A stretch of DNA of 6,118 bases from the NCBI GenBank assembly GCA_034432155.1, contig DAOUCP010000001.1, forward strand, positions 1-6,118. The letters are read 5' to 3'. Under the pieces are notes generated by a model that ran no database searches, had not been told where the DNA came from, and saw only the letters and a list, made by a program, of their open reading frames with translations. Each line of letters starts with the position of its first letter. Within the stretch, counting starts at the first letter, position 1. Positions 1-5,807 of the stretch are shown one piece after another. This DNA is from DAOUCP01 sp034432155 (lineage in GTDB: Bacteria > Chloroflexota > Anaerolineae > Epilineales > Epilineaceae). Position numbers and translations under genes: made by a program.

Positions 1-3000
1 CCCCCACCTGTCGACCGCCCTCGCTGTATGCAAGTTGCACGGCAACGCTGGCCACCGGCAGATCGAACAGCCCGTCGTCGTTCCCCAAAGCGTGCGGCCA
101 GGAGATCACCCCGGTGGCGGTGATCGTCCGCCAGCCAACCCAGTCCAGCGGACCCACCCGAAACAGGAACCGCTCATTGGTGCTGTCATACAGCCGCAAG
201 GTGAGCACGTGGCCCGAACCGTCGCCGCGGACCGCCAACTTGAGCGCCCGCGGCACCTCGTCCACCGGAGGCGGCGGTTCGGTGCCGTACACGATGTAGC
301 CGGTAGCGGCGGAGAAGTCGTACCCCAGCCGACCGCTGGCCTCACCGCTGGCCGCCTGGCTTCGGTCCACCGTGAACGACGCCCTGATGTCGCTCATGTT
401 CGCCCACACGCTGCCGTACGCTTGATCCGCCGGCGGCGGCACGTCGAACCGTACCGCCCAGTCACCGGCCAGCGTCTGCCCGCCCACCTCGGAGAGATGC
501 TGGTATCCGGCAGTGACGGGCAACGCCACGGCTTCCGGGAACGCTAGCGCGCTCGTCAACTCGCCGAAACCGTGGTAGGCCCAATCGTAGCGGTGCACCT
601 GACCGTCTCGCGCCCGCACCGCAAAGCGGTCCAGGATGTATTCCGGCCCAACGACTACCGTCCGCAACAGGTGCGCTTCGGGATAGGCCTGTCCCCCGTC
701 GGCGGCCACCATGCCCAGTTCGGGCAGCGCGACATAGCGGTGCAGGCCACCCGTCGCCTGCGATTGGCTGCGCTCGTCCACCACCACGGTGTTGTGCGCC
801 AGCGTCTCCTTGTCCCAGGTCGCGTGGGTAGGCGCGGCGTACGATTGGGTGCCCGGGTCGAGCGCCATCATCTCGCCTTGGGCGTGCAGGACGAAGCCGA
901 GCTTGTCGTAGTGGCCGTGGCCGCCGCCGTGTGGACCGTAGTCCAGGGCGAGATACACCGGCTGGTCCGCCTGTTGCGCCCGCAGCACAGCGTAGCCGGC
1001 ATCGGGGAAGAGCGTGCTTCGCAGGACGAGTTCGCCCGACCGCGGCAGTTCCTCGGCGCCCCAGAGCAGCGCCTGCCTTGGCCGCTGTTGCCGCCTCAGC
1101 AATGTTGCCAGGAGCGGGTCGCCGTAGCGCCGGTAGGCAGCTTCGTACAAGTCGCCATTGGTCGCCACGTCCACCGTGCCGCTGTCGTTGAACGGCGGCA
1201 ACTTCCAGTCGGGCATAGCGAAGGCCAGCGGAGCCTCGAACATCCGGCGCATCGCCGGCTCCGACCACAAGTCCAGGCCGTTCCGGCTCGCCATTTCGGC
1301 CACGTACACCAGCGCCTGCAAAGCAAAGAAGTGGTACCCCCACGAGCCCTCGAACCAGAACCCCTCGGTCGACACGCTCTCGGTCATCTGAAACTCGAAC
1401 CCGTTCTGGCGATCCCGGATAGCGCGGCGGACGAGTTCTGGGTCGCCCAGGGCGAAGCCGACTGCTCCGATCGCCACGTTGTGCCAGGACTGCCAGTTGC
1501 TGCGCCCCTGTGGATTGCGGGCGATCAGCTCAGCAGCCGGCCGCAAGAGGTCATTTTCGATGTGGCGCCGATCAGTGCCGGTCATGGCAGCCGAATCTGC
1601 CACCAGGTCATAGGCCCAGGCCACATCGACCAGCCAGATGGCCTCGTCCAGCGTCTGGCTGAGGACGTGCGCGCCGCTGCCACCCGGCTGACCCTGCACG
1701 TTGTGAATGGGATAGTGCAGGTACCGATCGGCATAAGCGAGTAAGATCTCCCGGCACTGCTCGGCGTAACCCGGTTCTCCGGTGAGCCGGTAGGCCAAGC
1801 CCAAGTCGGCTGCCGCCTGTGCCAGGTCGTAGTGCATCCAACCGTAGACCACCTGATCGTACGGCCAGCCGGCAAACGTTTCGCCGTCGACGGGGCAAAC
1901 GTGCCGACCTGGCCCTTCGTAGCGCAGGCGCACCCCATGCTTTGGGCAAATGTACCACAGGTTCCACTGACCCCCTTCGGGCGGCAACGCCCACTGAGCC
2001 AGCCAATGCCGGCGCTCGAAAGCCTCTGGCCACGCCTCGGCAGCTGCAATCCACGCCGCTCGGACGTCGCTTGCCCAGCGGTGGCGCTCGGCCCAGGCGG
2101 CGATGCGCGCCAGATCCCCCCTGTCCGTCAGCGTGCGCGGCCGCTCGCGGGCAGGCAGGGGAACGGTAGCGCTGACTCCAGCGCCGTCAATCACCTGGCC
2201 TCCTTCCTCGACCAGGATCTCCACCGCATGCGGCTCCAGCCAGCGGTCGGTGGTGATGGCCGCCGCCGGCACGATTGCGACGACGGCCGCCTCGGTCCGC
2301 CCGTGCGCAGGGAGAACGAGCTCCGGCGGATCAGATAGGCCAGGCAACCCGAAGTGCAGCGGCGAGTCTGGCGCCGCGCTGACCAGGAGGGACAGTTGAC
2401 GGTCATGCCCCAACCTCTCCTCGAACGTCAGCGTGTAGGTGTACACGAAGTCCGCGCTTACGTATGACGCGTCCCTCTGCATCCGAGCGATCACGCCTGC
2501 CTCGAAGCGCATGTCATCGAGGACCAGCAACGTGTCGGTCAGCGGTTCGTGCCCCCATCCTGACGCGCTCAGGCGAACGTCGTTCAGTTCGCGCCAGCCT
2601 ACCGGATGGCGATTGGCTTGGAAAGCCCCGAGGGGCAGGCAGAGGAAGCGCCAGCCTGTCCAGTCGATCGTCAGCCGGTGCGAGTAGTAGTCCCAGCCGG
2701 CGGGATCATTCCGGTCCTCCGAGTCGAAGACGAGCTCGATCTGGGCGCCGTTGGCCACCCCCGAATACAGCCAGAGCTGCAGGTGGCCCATCCGCGACGC
2801 GTCCAGGGGCGGCGAGAACCGCTTGCTGATGCTCGTGCGTTCCGTGTGTGCCGCCCATTTGCCGGCTCCGCGGCCTGCACGCACGATGCCGGTCTCCAGC
2901 TCCAGTCCTCGCCAGTCCGAAACGTCTTCGAAGTCCTCGACGATGAGGCTACCTTCCGCGGCCAACGAGGCATGGCGCCGAGGCTCCCCCGGGCTGCGGA

Positions 3001-3373
3001 CGGCGCCTGGCATTCGCCCGATCTGCCACCCTTCGCCGCGGGAGCCCATTCGGCCGCTCAGGGGCGCTGCCAGAACGAGGCTGAGCAAGGCCAGTGCGAC
3101 CGCCACGGCAACAGCGGCCAGCCTTGTCGACAGCCTTGTAGAGAAGCTTCTCGCTGGCCTGGTCGCGAAGCCTGTCGCCAGCTTTCTCGCGAGCCTCGTC
3201 GCGAAGCTTTTCGCGGAGCTGGTCGCGAGACTTCTCGCGGTTATCGTCGCGCATCTGGTCGCAAACCCTGTCGCAAGCCTGGTCGCGGGACTTGCTCCCA
3301 CTCTTGTCGCCAACCGCGTCGCCTGGCAGGGCGAAAGGCGATGGTCTAGCCCCGAACCTCCGGTCGCACACAT
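1..3373 (-). CDS. Heparinase II/III-like polysaccharide lyase, exported or membrane-anchored (C-terminus beyond window)
   Basis: The minus-strand frame is open for 1124 codons and leaves the window without a stop. The ATG at 3373 is chosen because GGGAGGG lies 6 bases upstream. Residues 18-85 are a tetrapeptide-repeat tail. Residues 86-105 are a hydrophobic signal or anchor (AVAVAVALALLSLVLAAPL). Residues 143-291 look like a carbohydrate-binding beta-sandwich, starting LIVEDFEDVSDW. A knuckle-like CPKH...CPVDG lies at 476-497, just before the helical barrel. SWHN (H631) and EGSWGY (Y680) sit where this family carries its catalytic His and Tyr. GGGHGHYDK (816-824) and AHNTVVVDE (from 859) mark the Heparinase II/III beta-sandwich domain. 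From about 990 another beta-rich, possibly sugar-binding domain begins (RLGYDF, LKLAVRGDGSG). The family cleaves acidic polysaccharides by beta-elimination; the substrate here is unknown. Family assignment is confident from motifs. Exact PL family, and whether the hydrophobic segment is cleaved, are not resolved. Confidence 0.9.
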   Translation of the reverse strand, partial: MCATGGSGLDHRLSPCQATRLATRVGASPATRLATGFATRCATITARSLATSSAKSFATRLARKLATGFATRPARSFSTRLSTRLAAVAVAVALALLSLVLAAPLSGRMGSRGEGWQIGRMPGAVRSPGEPRRHASLAAEGSLIVEDFEDVSDWRGLELETGIVRAGRGAGKWAAHTERTSISKRFSPPLDASRMGHLQLWLYSGVANGAQIELVFDSEDRNDPAGWDYYSHRLTIDWTGWRFLCLPLGAFQANRHPVGWRELNDVRLSASGWGHEPLTDTLLVLDDMRFEAGVIARMQRDASYVSADFVYTYTLTFEERLGHDRQLSLLVSAAPDSPLHFGLPGLSDPPELVLPAHGRTEAAVVAIVPAAAITTDRWLEPHAVEILVEEGGQVIDGAGVSATVPLPARERPRTLTDRGDLARIAAWAERHRWASDVRAAWIAAAEAWPEAFERRHWLAQWALPPEGGQWNLWYICPKHGVRLRYEGPGRHVCPVDGETFAGWPYDQVVYGWMHYDLAQAAADLGLAYRLTGEPGYAEQCREILLAYADRYLHYPIHNVQGQPGGSGAHVLSQTLDEAIWLVDVAWAYDLVADSAAMTGTDRRHIENDLLRPAAELIARNPQGRSNWQSWHNVAIGAVGFALGDPELVRRAIRDRQNGFEFQMTESVSTEGFWFEGSWGYHFFALQALVYVAEMASRNGLDLWSEPAMRRMFEAPLAFAMPDWKLPPFNDSGTVDVATNGDLYEAAYRRYGDPLLATLLRRQQRPRQALLWGAEELPRSGELVLRSTLFPDAGYAVLRAQQADQPVYLALDYGPHGGGHGHYDKLGFVLHAQGEMMALDPGTQSYAAPTHATWDKETLAHNTVVVDERSQSQATGGLHRYVALPELGMVAADGGQAYPEAHLLRTVVVGPEYILDRFAVRARDGQVHRYDWAYHGFGELTSALAFPEAVALPVTAGYQHLSEVGGQTLAGDWAVRFDVPPPADQAYGSVWANMSDIRASFTVDRSQAASGEASGRLGYDFSAATGYIVYGTEPPPPVDEVPRALKLAVRGDGSGHVLTLRLYDSTNERFLFRVGPLDWVGWRTITATGVISWPHALGNDDGLFDLPVASVAVQLAYSEGGRQVG
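3120..3323. repeat. 12-bp degenerate tandem repeat, 17 units, inside the heparinase N-terminus
   Basis: Seventeen consecutive 12-bp units fit the plus-strand consensus AGCCTGGTCGCG, with GTCGC/CTCGC the best-kept core. Each unit differs by a few bases, so the array is old or diverging. Because 12 is divisible by three it keeps every frame open. In the lyase frame it encodes ATRL-type tetrapeptides (residues 18-85), rich in Arg, Thr and Ser, directly before the hydrophobic segment. The other minus frame reads as RDQA/REKL-type charged units, and the plus strand as SLVA/KLFA-type units. Confidence 0.92.
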
Positions 3374-3379
3374 CGTTTG

Positions 3380-3386
3380 CCCTCCC
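3380..3386 (-). promoter_or_regulatory. Ribosome binding site of the heparinase-like gene
   Basis: On the minus strand GGGAGGG is followed by a 6-base spacer and ATG. It decides the start at 3373. The upstream in-frame ATG at 3406 has no comparable site at proper spacing, and no ATG, GTG or TTG with a Shine-Dalgarno lies close before the hydrophobic segment. This means the repeat-encoded tail is probably translated. Confidence 0.7.
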
Positions 3387-3450
3387 GCGCAAATAGCTGA
3401 CGCCATGATTGCCCGCACGCCCTCTGGTGTGCGCAGGCCAGCCTGCCAGG

Positions 3451-3478
3451 GGCGCCGCCAAGGCGGCTGCGAGGCGCC
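3451..3478. repeat. GC-rich palindrome upstream of the heparinase-like gene
   Basis: GCCGCC-AA-GGCGGC (3454-3467) is a perfect inverted repeat. It is flanked by GGCGCC at 3451-3456 and again at 3473-3478. It lies about 80-105 bases upstream of the lyase start, so it could fold in the leader RNA or be a protein site. No T-run follows on either strand, which speaks against an intrinsic terminator. Chance palindromes are common at this GC content. Confidence 0.35.
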
Positions 3479-3766
3479 AGCGTTATGCCGCAGCCTCCTC
3501 AAGTCCTCGTCCCGCTAATGCTGCGACAGTTCCAGGGTATCTTCAACCTCTTGCCCGTCCGCGCCGCCGCCCCGACCTTCATGCTCCGGAAGCCATCGAT
3601 GGCTGGTTCGGCCTTCTTTTTGTCTGGCTGGACCCGGCAACTCGACGTCTTGCAAGAGTGTCAGGCCAACGCCGCCGTCGAGAACGCTCTGTCCAAGCAG
3701 CCATCCGACAACGGTGTGGTGTGAACAGGGAAGTGGAAAGCCGCGCCACCGCTGGTAGGCCGTACC

Positions 3767-3874
3767 ATGGCAAAGAGGAGGGAACCACATCCCAACCGAT
3801 CGTCGGCGTCGGTGAGCGGCAACGAAGCTCAGCATCCTGCAGGGGACGAGGCCGTGTCTGTCAAGCTGGTGTAA
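3767..3874 (+). CDS. Doubtful 35-residue ORF; possible remnant of a mobile-element leader
   Basis: ATG to TAA gives 35 residues starting MAKRREPHPNRSSASVSG and ending GDEAVSVKLV. The composition (polar, no Arg/Pro excess, sensible codons) reads more like real protein than the surrounding frames. Just before it is GTGTGAACAGGGAAGTGGAA, which together with the ORF vaguely recalls leader regions of group II introns that precede a reverse-transcriptase ORF. No reverse transcriptase follows; the insertion sequence begins 35 bases later. There is no good Shine-Dalgarno. Function is unknown and the ORF may not be expressed. Confidence 0.25.
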   Translation: MAKRREPHPNRSSASVSGNEAQHPAGDEAVSVKLV

Positions 3875-3891
3875 ATGCGAGTGTGCTCATC

Positions 3892-3928
3892 TTGCCACGG
3901 TAATCGCCTTGTGTTGCCACGGTAATCG
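3892..3928. repeat. 15-bp direct repeat, two copies with 22-bp period, at the left IS edge
   Basis: TTGCCACGGTAATCG occurs at 3892-3906 and again at 3914-3928, perfectly conserved. The inner copy is part of the left inverted end of the insertion sequence. The outer copy lies outside it. The outer copy could be a leftover end of another copy of the element, a duplicated transposase site, or show that the true IS edge is further left. Confidence 0.85.
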
Positions 3929-3968
3929 GCTGGACACGGAACCAGGCCTCAAATGACAGTCCCCCGAG
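3907..3968 (+). repeat. Left terminal inverted repeat of the IS (imperfect)
   Basis: CCTTGTGTTGCC (3907-3918), GGTAATC, CTGGACACG (3930-3938) and AAATGACAGTCCCCCGAG (3951-3968) match the reverse complement of the right end in the same order. This end carries about 9 extra bases between the CTGGACACG and AAATGA blocks, and 2 extra before CTGGACACG. The OrfB stop lies 7 bases inside it, at 3975-3977. Confidence 0.75.
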
Positions 3969-3974
3969 CCTTCG

Positions 3975-4924
3975 TTATGCCGACACGACGAAAAGCTCGT
4001 CGAGTCGGCGCTTTGCCTCTCGTGCCCATGCTTGCCAGCGTGGGATCCGGATTCGCCGCCCGTGCACGTACACGTCGGCCGGGACCAAGGGATCACCTCC
4101 TGGCGGGCGCAGTGCCCAGTGTGGTCGGACATGGTTCGTGCGGTCGTGAAACTCGGCGAAGCACCGCCGAGCGTGCTCGGGCCCGTCGTATAGACGCCAG
4201 TCCACCTCTTCGTCCTTGAAGGTTTGGTGGAAGCGCTCCAGTAGCCCGAGCTGCGTCGGCGTTCGGTACTGGATCCGGATGTGGGCGAAGTCGTCGCGCA
4301 CCTAGCGCCCGAAGGCGCGAGCGAGAAACACGATCCCTTGTCGGTCACCAGGAAGGGCTGCCCCCTCAGCGGGCCGTGGATGGCCTCGGCGGTTGCTCGA
4401 GCTTCCTCCAACGCGGCGATGACCTCGTTGGCGCTGTAGCTCCAGGTCAGGCGGAGAGCGAGCAAGAAGCGCGCGTCGTAGTCGATCACCGTCACCGCGT
4501 ACCACCAGCCGTGGCCTGGAAGGTGCACAACCGTGATGTCGATTTGCCAGAGCTCGTTGGCTGCCATGGGCAGGTGCTCATACAGCTTCGAGGCCTCCTC
4601 CTGGCCTGCCATCGTCAGCCGCCTGCGCTTGTGGAGAAGGCCGTGGGCGCTCATGGTCGCGTAGGTTTGGCGGTCGGTGACTGCCGTGCCGTTGCGCCGG
4701 CACATGACCCGAGTGCGCTTGTAGCCGTACCACGGGTTCGCCTCGGCCATCGCTACCACCGCCTGCTCGAGGTTACCGGGCACCACAAGCCGCCGCGGAC
4801 GGCGCCCGTCGATCTCCCTGCGAACCGGGCGGTAGTACCACGTGGCGGCCGGAATGCCCAGTGCCGGCAGGACCGCACGAAGTCTCGCCCGGTTACTCTC
4901 CGCGACCTGCTCGGCCACCTCCAT
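3975..4924 (-). pseudogene. IS3-like transposase OrfB (DDE integrase core), frameshifted and with an amber codon
   Basis: From ATG 4924 the frame begins with an HTH-like region (LRAVLPALGIPAATWYYRPV), then NPWYGYKR, then the integrase core. The first catalytic Asp is D129 (LWQIDITVVH) and the second is D195 (FLVTDKGSCF). One base is then missing near 4325-4330: TGTTTCTCGC would need TGTTTTCTCGC to read CFLARAFGR. In the restored frame a TAG at 4302-4304 stands where Tyr is expected (GR-stop-VRDDF). The rest runs in the shifted frame to TAA 3975-3977, with RTPTQLGLLERFHQTFKDEE holding the catalytic Glu 35 positions after D195 (34 residues between), close to the DD35E spacing. Two independent lesions make loss of function near certain. 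Confidence 0.88.
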
Positions 4925-5231
4925 CCGAAGGTACGCATCTACGCCAAGCGTTCCGATCTCTTTCTAGGATGCGATTGGCGATGGTGAGTTGGCCGATGAC
5001 CTGCTCCCGGTCGGCGAGGAGCGTCTCGAGCTCCCGGATCCGTCGTTCGGCGTCGACGTTGCCGGCGAAACCAGCCCTCTCTGCCGCCAGGAACTGGTCG
5101 CGGGTTCGGTACAAGGTCTGCTCGCTGATCCCATATCGGCGGGCCAGACGGGCAGCTGTGTCCTCACGCCGAAGGAACCTGAGAACGAGCTCGGCCTTCT
5201 CCGTCGCGGACAGACGCGATTGTCTTGCCAC
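4893..5231 (-). CDS. IS3-like transposase OrfA
   Basis: 112 codons from a GTG at 5231, preceded by GAGGAGG 5 bases upstream. OrfA proteins bind the IS ends and, fused to OrfB, form the full transposase. Residues about 8-45 (TEKAELVLRFLRRED, then AARLARRYGISEQTLYRTRD) are a helix-turn-helix of the Tnp_1 type. About 65-92 (RIRELETLLADREQVIGQL, then TIANRILER) is a leucine-zipper-like helix used for multimerisation. The length is normal for the family. The last 20 or so residues (Gly/Arg-rich) look like out-of-frame translation past the usual end. It overlaps OrfB by 32 bases. It appears intact but has no working partner here. Confidence 0.85.
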   Translation of the reverse strand: MARQSRLSATEKAELVLRFLRREDTAARLARRYGISEQTLYRTRDQFLAAERAGFAGNVDAERRIRELETLLADREQVIGQLTIANRILERDRNAWRRCVPSDGGGRAGRGE

Positions 5232-5236
5232 TTGCC

Positions 5237-5243
5237 CCTCCTC
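5237..5243 (-). promoter_or_regulatory. Ribosome binding site of OrfA
   Basis: GAGGAGG on the minus strand, 5 bases before GTG. It supports the GTG at 5231 as start, which no ATG alternative matches. Confidence 0.7.
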
Positions 5244-5267
5244 AGGTTTGCAGGTTACCGGCTGCTG

Positions 5268-5318
5268 CCCGGGAGACTCTCATTTCAGCGTGTCCAGGAT
5301 TGCCTGGGCAACACAAGG
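5268..5318 (-). repeat. Right terminal inverted repeat of the IS (imperfect)
   Basis: Read on the minus strand from 5318: CCTTGTGTTGCC, GGCAATC, CTGGACACG, CTG, AAATGAGAGTCTCCCGGG. This is the counterpart of 3907-3968. The OrfA start and its ribosome site lie about 25 bases inside it. Confidence 0.75.
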
Positions 5319-5579
5319 GGCGCAACGCCGTTCCACTTTGTAAACGGCGCCTGGCAGGAGCTCCCGAGCGTGTGTTGTCCGCAGGAGTACGAGAATGCCG
5401 TCTTCGACTTGCAGATGCTCTCCGCCGACGAGGGCCGGGGCGCGGGCGACTGCTGGCCGTAAAGGGACGACTATGTCATGCGCTACACGGCCGGCCAAGG
5501 CACGCTCGAGCGGTACGGTTTGTACCTCTCTGGGCTGAGCAAACTCGCGCCATGGCGCGGCGCAGCGGCGCGGGACTGA
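5316..5579 (+). pseudogene. Truncated remnant of a beta-propeller-like (DGWAVG-type repeat) protein
   Basis: The plus frame directly at the IS edge reads FHFVNGAWQELPSV, then AVFDLQMLSADEGRGAGD, then a TAA at 5460-5462. After it the same frame resumes as DDYVMRYTAGQGTLERYG and ends at TGA 5577-5579. The order NGxWxxxPS, LxMLSxDEGxxxGD, VMRYxxGQ fits the blade pattern 'NGxWxxVPSP..LxxVxMLSATDGWAVG..ILRY' of large secreted repeat proteins, with Arg-Gly in place of Trp-Ala. One base fewer in the GGG at 5464-5466 would instead join GDLLAVKDDYVMRY-like text across the stop. There is no start codon or ribosome site; the 5' part is missing at the IS boundary. Recognition rests on the pattern alone. 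Confidence 0.45.
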
Positions 5580-5702
5580 TCCAGGACCGCCACGGCGGCG
5601 CCGACGTTGCCGTCGACCGCCCACGGGTGCGTTTGGCACGCCAAACACGCTGTCGCGAACCACCGGGCTCCCGCACCTGTCCGTCGCGCCGACCCTGACC
5701 GG
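5580..5702. other. Non-coding stretch with a small hairpin, between remnant and promoter
   Basis: No gene is supported. An inverted repeat GTTTGG-CACG-CCAAAC lies at 5631-5646. It is not followed by a T-run, so it is not a standard terminator. Overlapping frames on both strands are Arg/Pro-rich and lack ribosome sites. Confidence 0.5.
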
Positions 5703-5716
5703 CCGCTTGAAAGCGG
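5703..5716. promoter_or_regulatory. Palindrome over the -35 box (possible operator)
   Basis: CCGCTT-GA-AAGCGG is a perfect 6+6 inverted repeat with a 2-base centre. It covers the whole -35 hexamer TTGAAA (5707-5712). CCGG flanks it on both sides (5701-5705 region and 5719-5722). A dimeric repressor bound here would block RNA polymerase. The binding protein is unknown and the palindrome could be chance. Confidence 0.4.
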
Positions 5717-5735
5717 TTCCGGCTCGTGGTATACT
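5707..5735 (+). promoter_or_regulatory. Strong sigma70-type promoter with extended -10
   Basis: TTGAAA (5707-5712), 17-base spacer, TATACT (5730-5735) with TGG directly before it (extended -10). These are near-consensus elements in otherwise GC-rich sequence, so chance is unlikely. Transcription should start near 5742 and give a leader of about 66 bases before the ATG at 5808. Confidence 0.8.
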
Positions 5736-5743
5736 GGTGGTGG

Positions 5744-5761
5744 ACGCCGCTAGGGCGGCGT
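5744..5761 (+). promoter_or_regulatory. 5'-UTR hairpin at the expected transcript start
   Basis: ACGCCGC-TAGG-GCGGCGT gives a 7-bp GC-rich stem with a 4-base loop, starting 2-3 bases after the predicted transcription start. A stem at the very 5' end usually protects mRNA from decay. No T-run follows at once, so attenuation is less likely. Confidence 0.6.
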
Positions 5762-5795
5762 TAGCAACTCCGCAAGCCAGCCGCCGGCGGCGACC

Positions 5796-5801
5796 AGGAG
5801 G
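5796..5801 (+). promoter_or_regulatory. Ribosome binding site of the signal-peptide ORF
   Basis: A full AGGAGG stands 6 bases before ATG 5808. Together with the promoter it shows that this start was made to be translated well. Confidence 0.85.
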
Positions 5802-5807
5802 CGACCG

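Larger units (their letters stand above)
3374..3909. other. Gene-poor interval between the lyase and the insertion sequence
   Basis: No convincing gene is seen in these 536 bases. The longer open frames on both strands (for example 3409-3903 plus, 3515-3835 minus) overlap each other, have no good ribosome site, and read as Arg/Pro-rich translations typical of GC-rich non-coding sequence. The interval contains the lyase leader, the palindrome at 3451-3478, a doubtful small ORF at 3767-3874 and a direct repeat ending at the IS edge. No clear promoter for the lyase could be picked out: a TTGAAG at about 3541-3546 (minus strand) has only a poor -10 partner. Confidence 0.6.
3910..5315 (-). mobile_element. 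IS3-like insertion sequence, two ORFs, inactivated
   Basis: About 1406 bp, a usual size for the IS3 family. Both ends begin TGTGTTGCC, and the similarity of the inverted ends continues inward: CTGGACACG, then AAATGA-AGTC blocks. It encodes an OrfA with helix-turn-helix and leucine-zipper-like region and an OrfB with a DDE integrase core, both on the minus strand. No target-site duplication is visible directly beside the proposed ends, so the insertion is old, rearranged, or the exact edges differ by some bases. OrfB is broken, so the copy cannot move on its own. Confidence 0.8.

Noticed and set aside
462..1343. Minus-strand open frame of 293 codons
   Set aside because: It lies in another frame of the same strand as the lyase and reads as Arg/Gly/Ala-rich shadow sequence.
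572..1744. Plus-strand open frame of 390 codons
   Set aside because: It is antisense to the uninterrupted heparinase-like frame, rich in His, Arg, Val and Gln without domain motifs, and has no ribosome site. The minus-strand motifs (GGGHGHYDK, EGSWGY, SWHN) settle the coding strand.
3120..3323. CRISPR array
   Set aside because: Units are 12 bp, directly adjacent with no spacers, and no cas genes are present.
2949..3461. Minus-strand 170-codon frame with RDQL/REKL repeats as a separate gene
   Set aside because: Outside the repeat it reads as Arg/Pro-rich noise and its start has no ribosome site. The charged repeats follow from the 12-bp array. Kept only as a finding on frame history.
3409..3903. 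Plus-strand 164-codon frame across the gene-poor interval
   Set aside because: No motif or ribosome site; Arg/Ala-rich; conflicts with the small ORF in another frame and with the lyase leader.
5631..5646. Intrinsic terminator
   Set aside because: The stem is short and no T-run follows on either strand.
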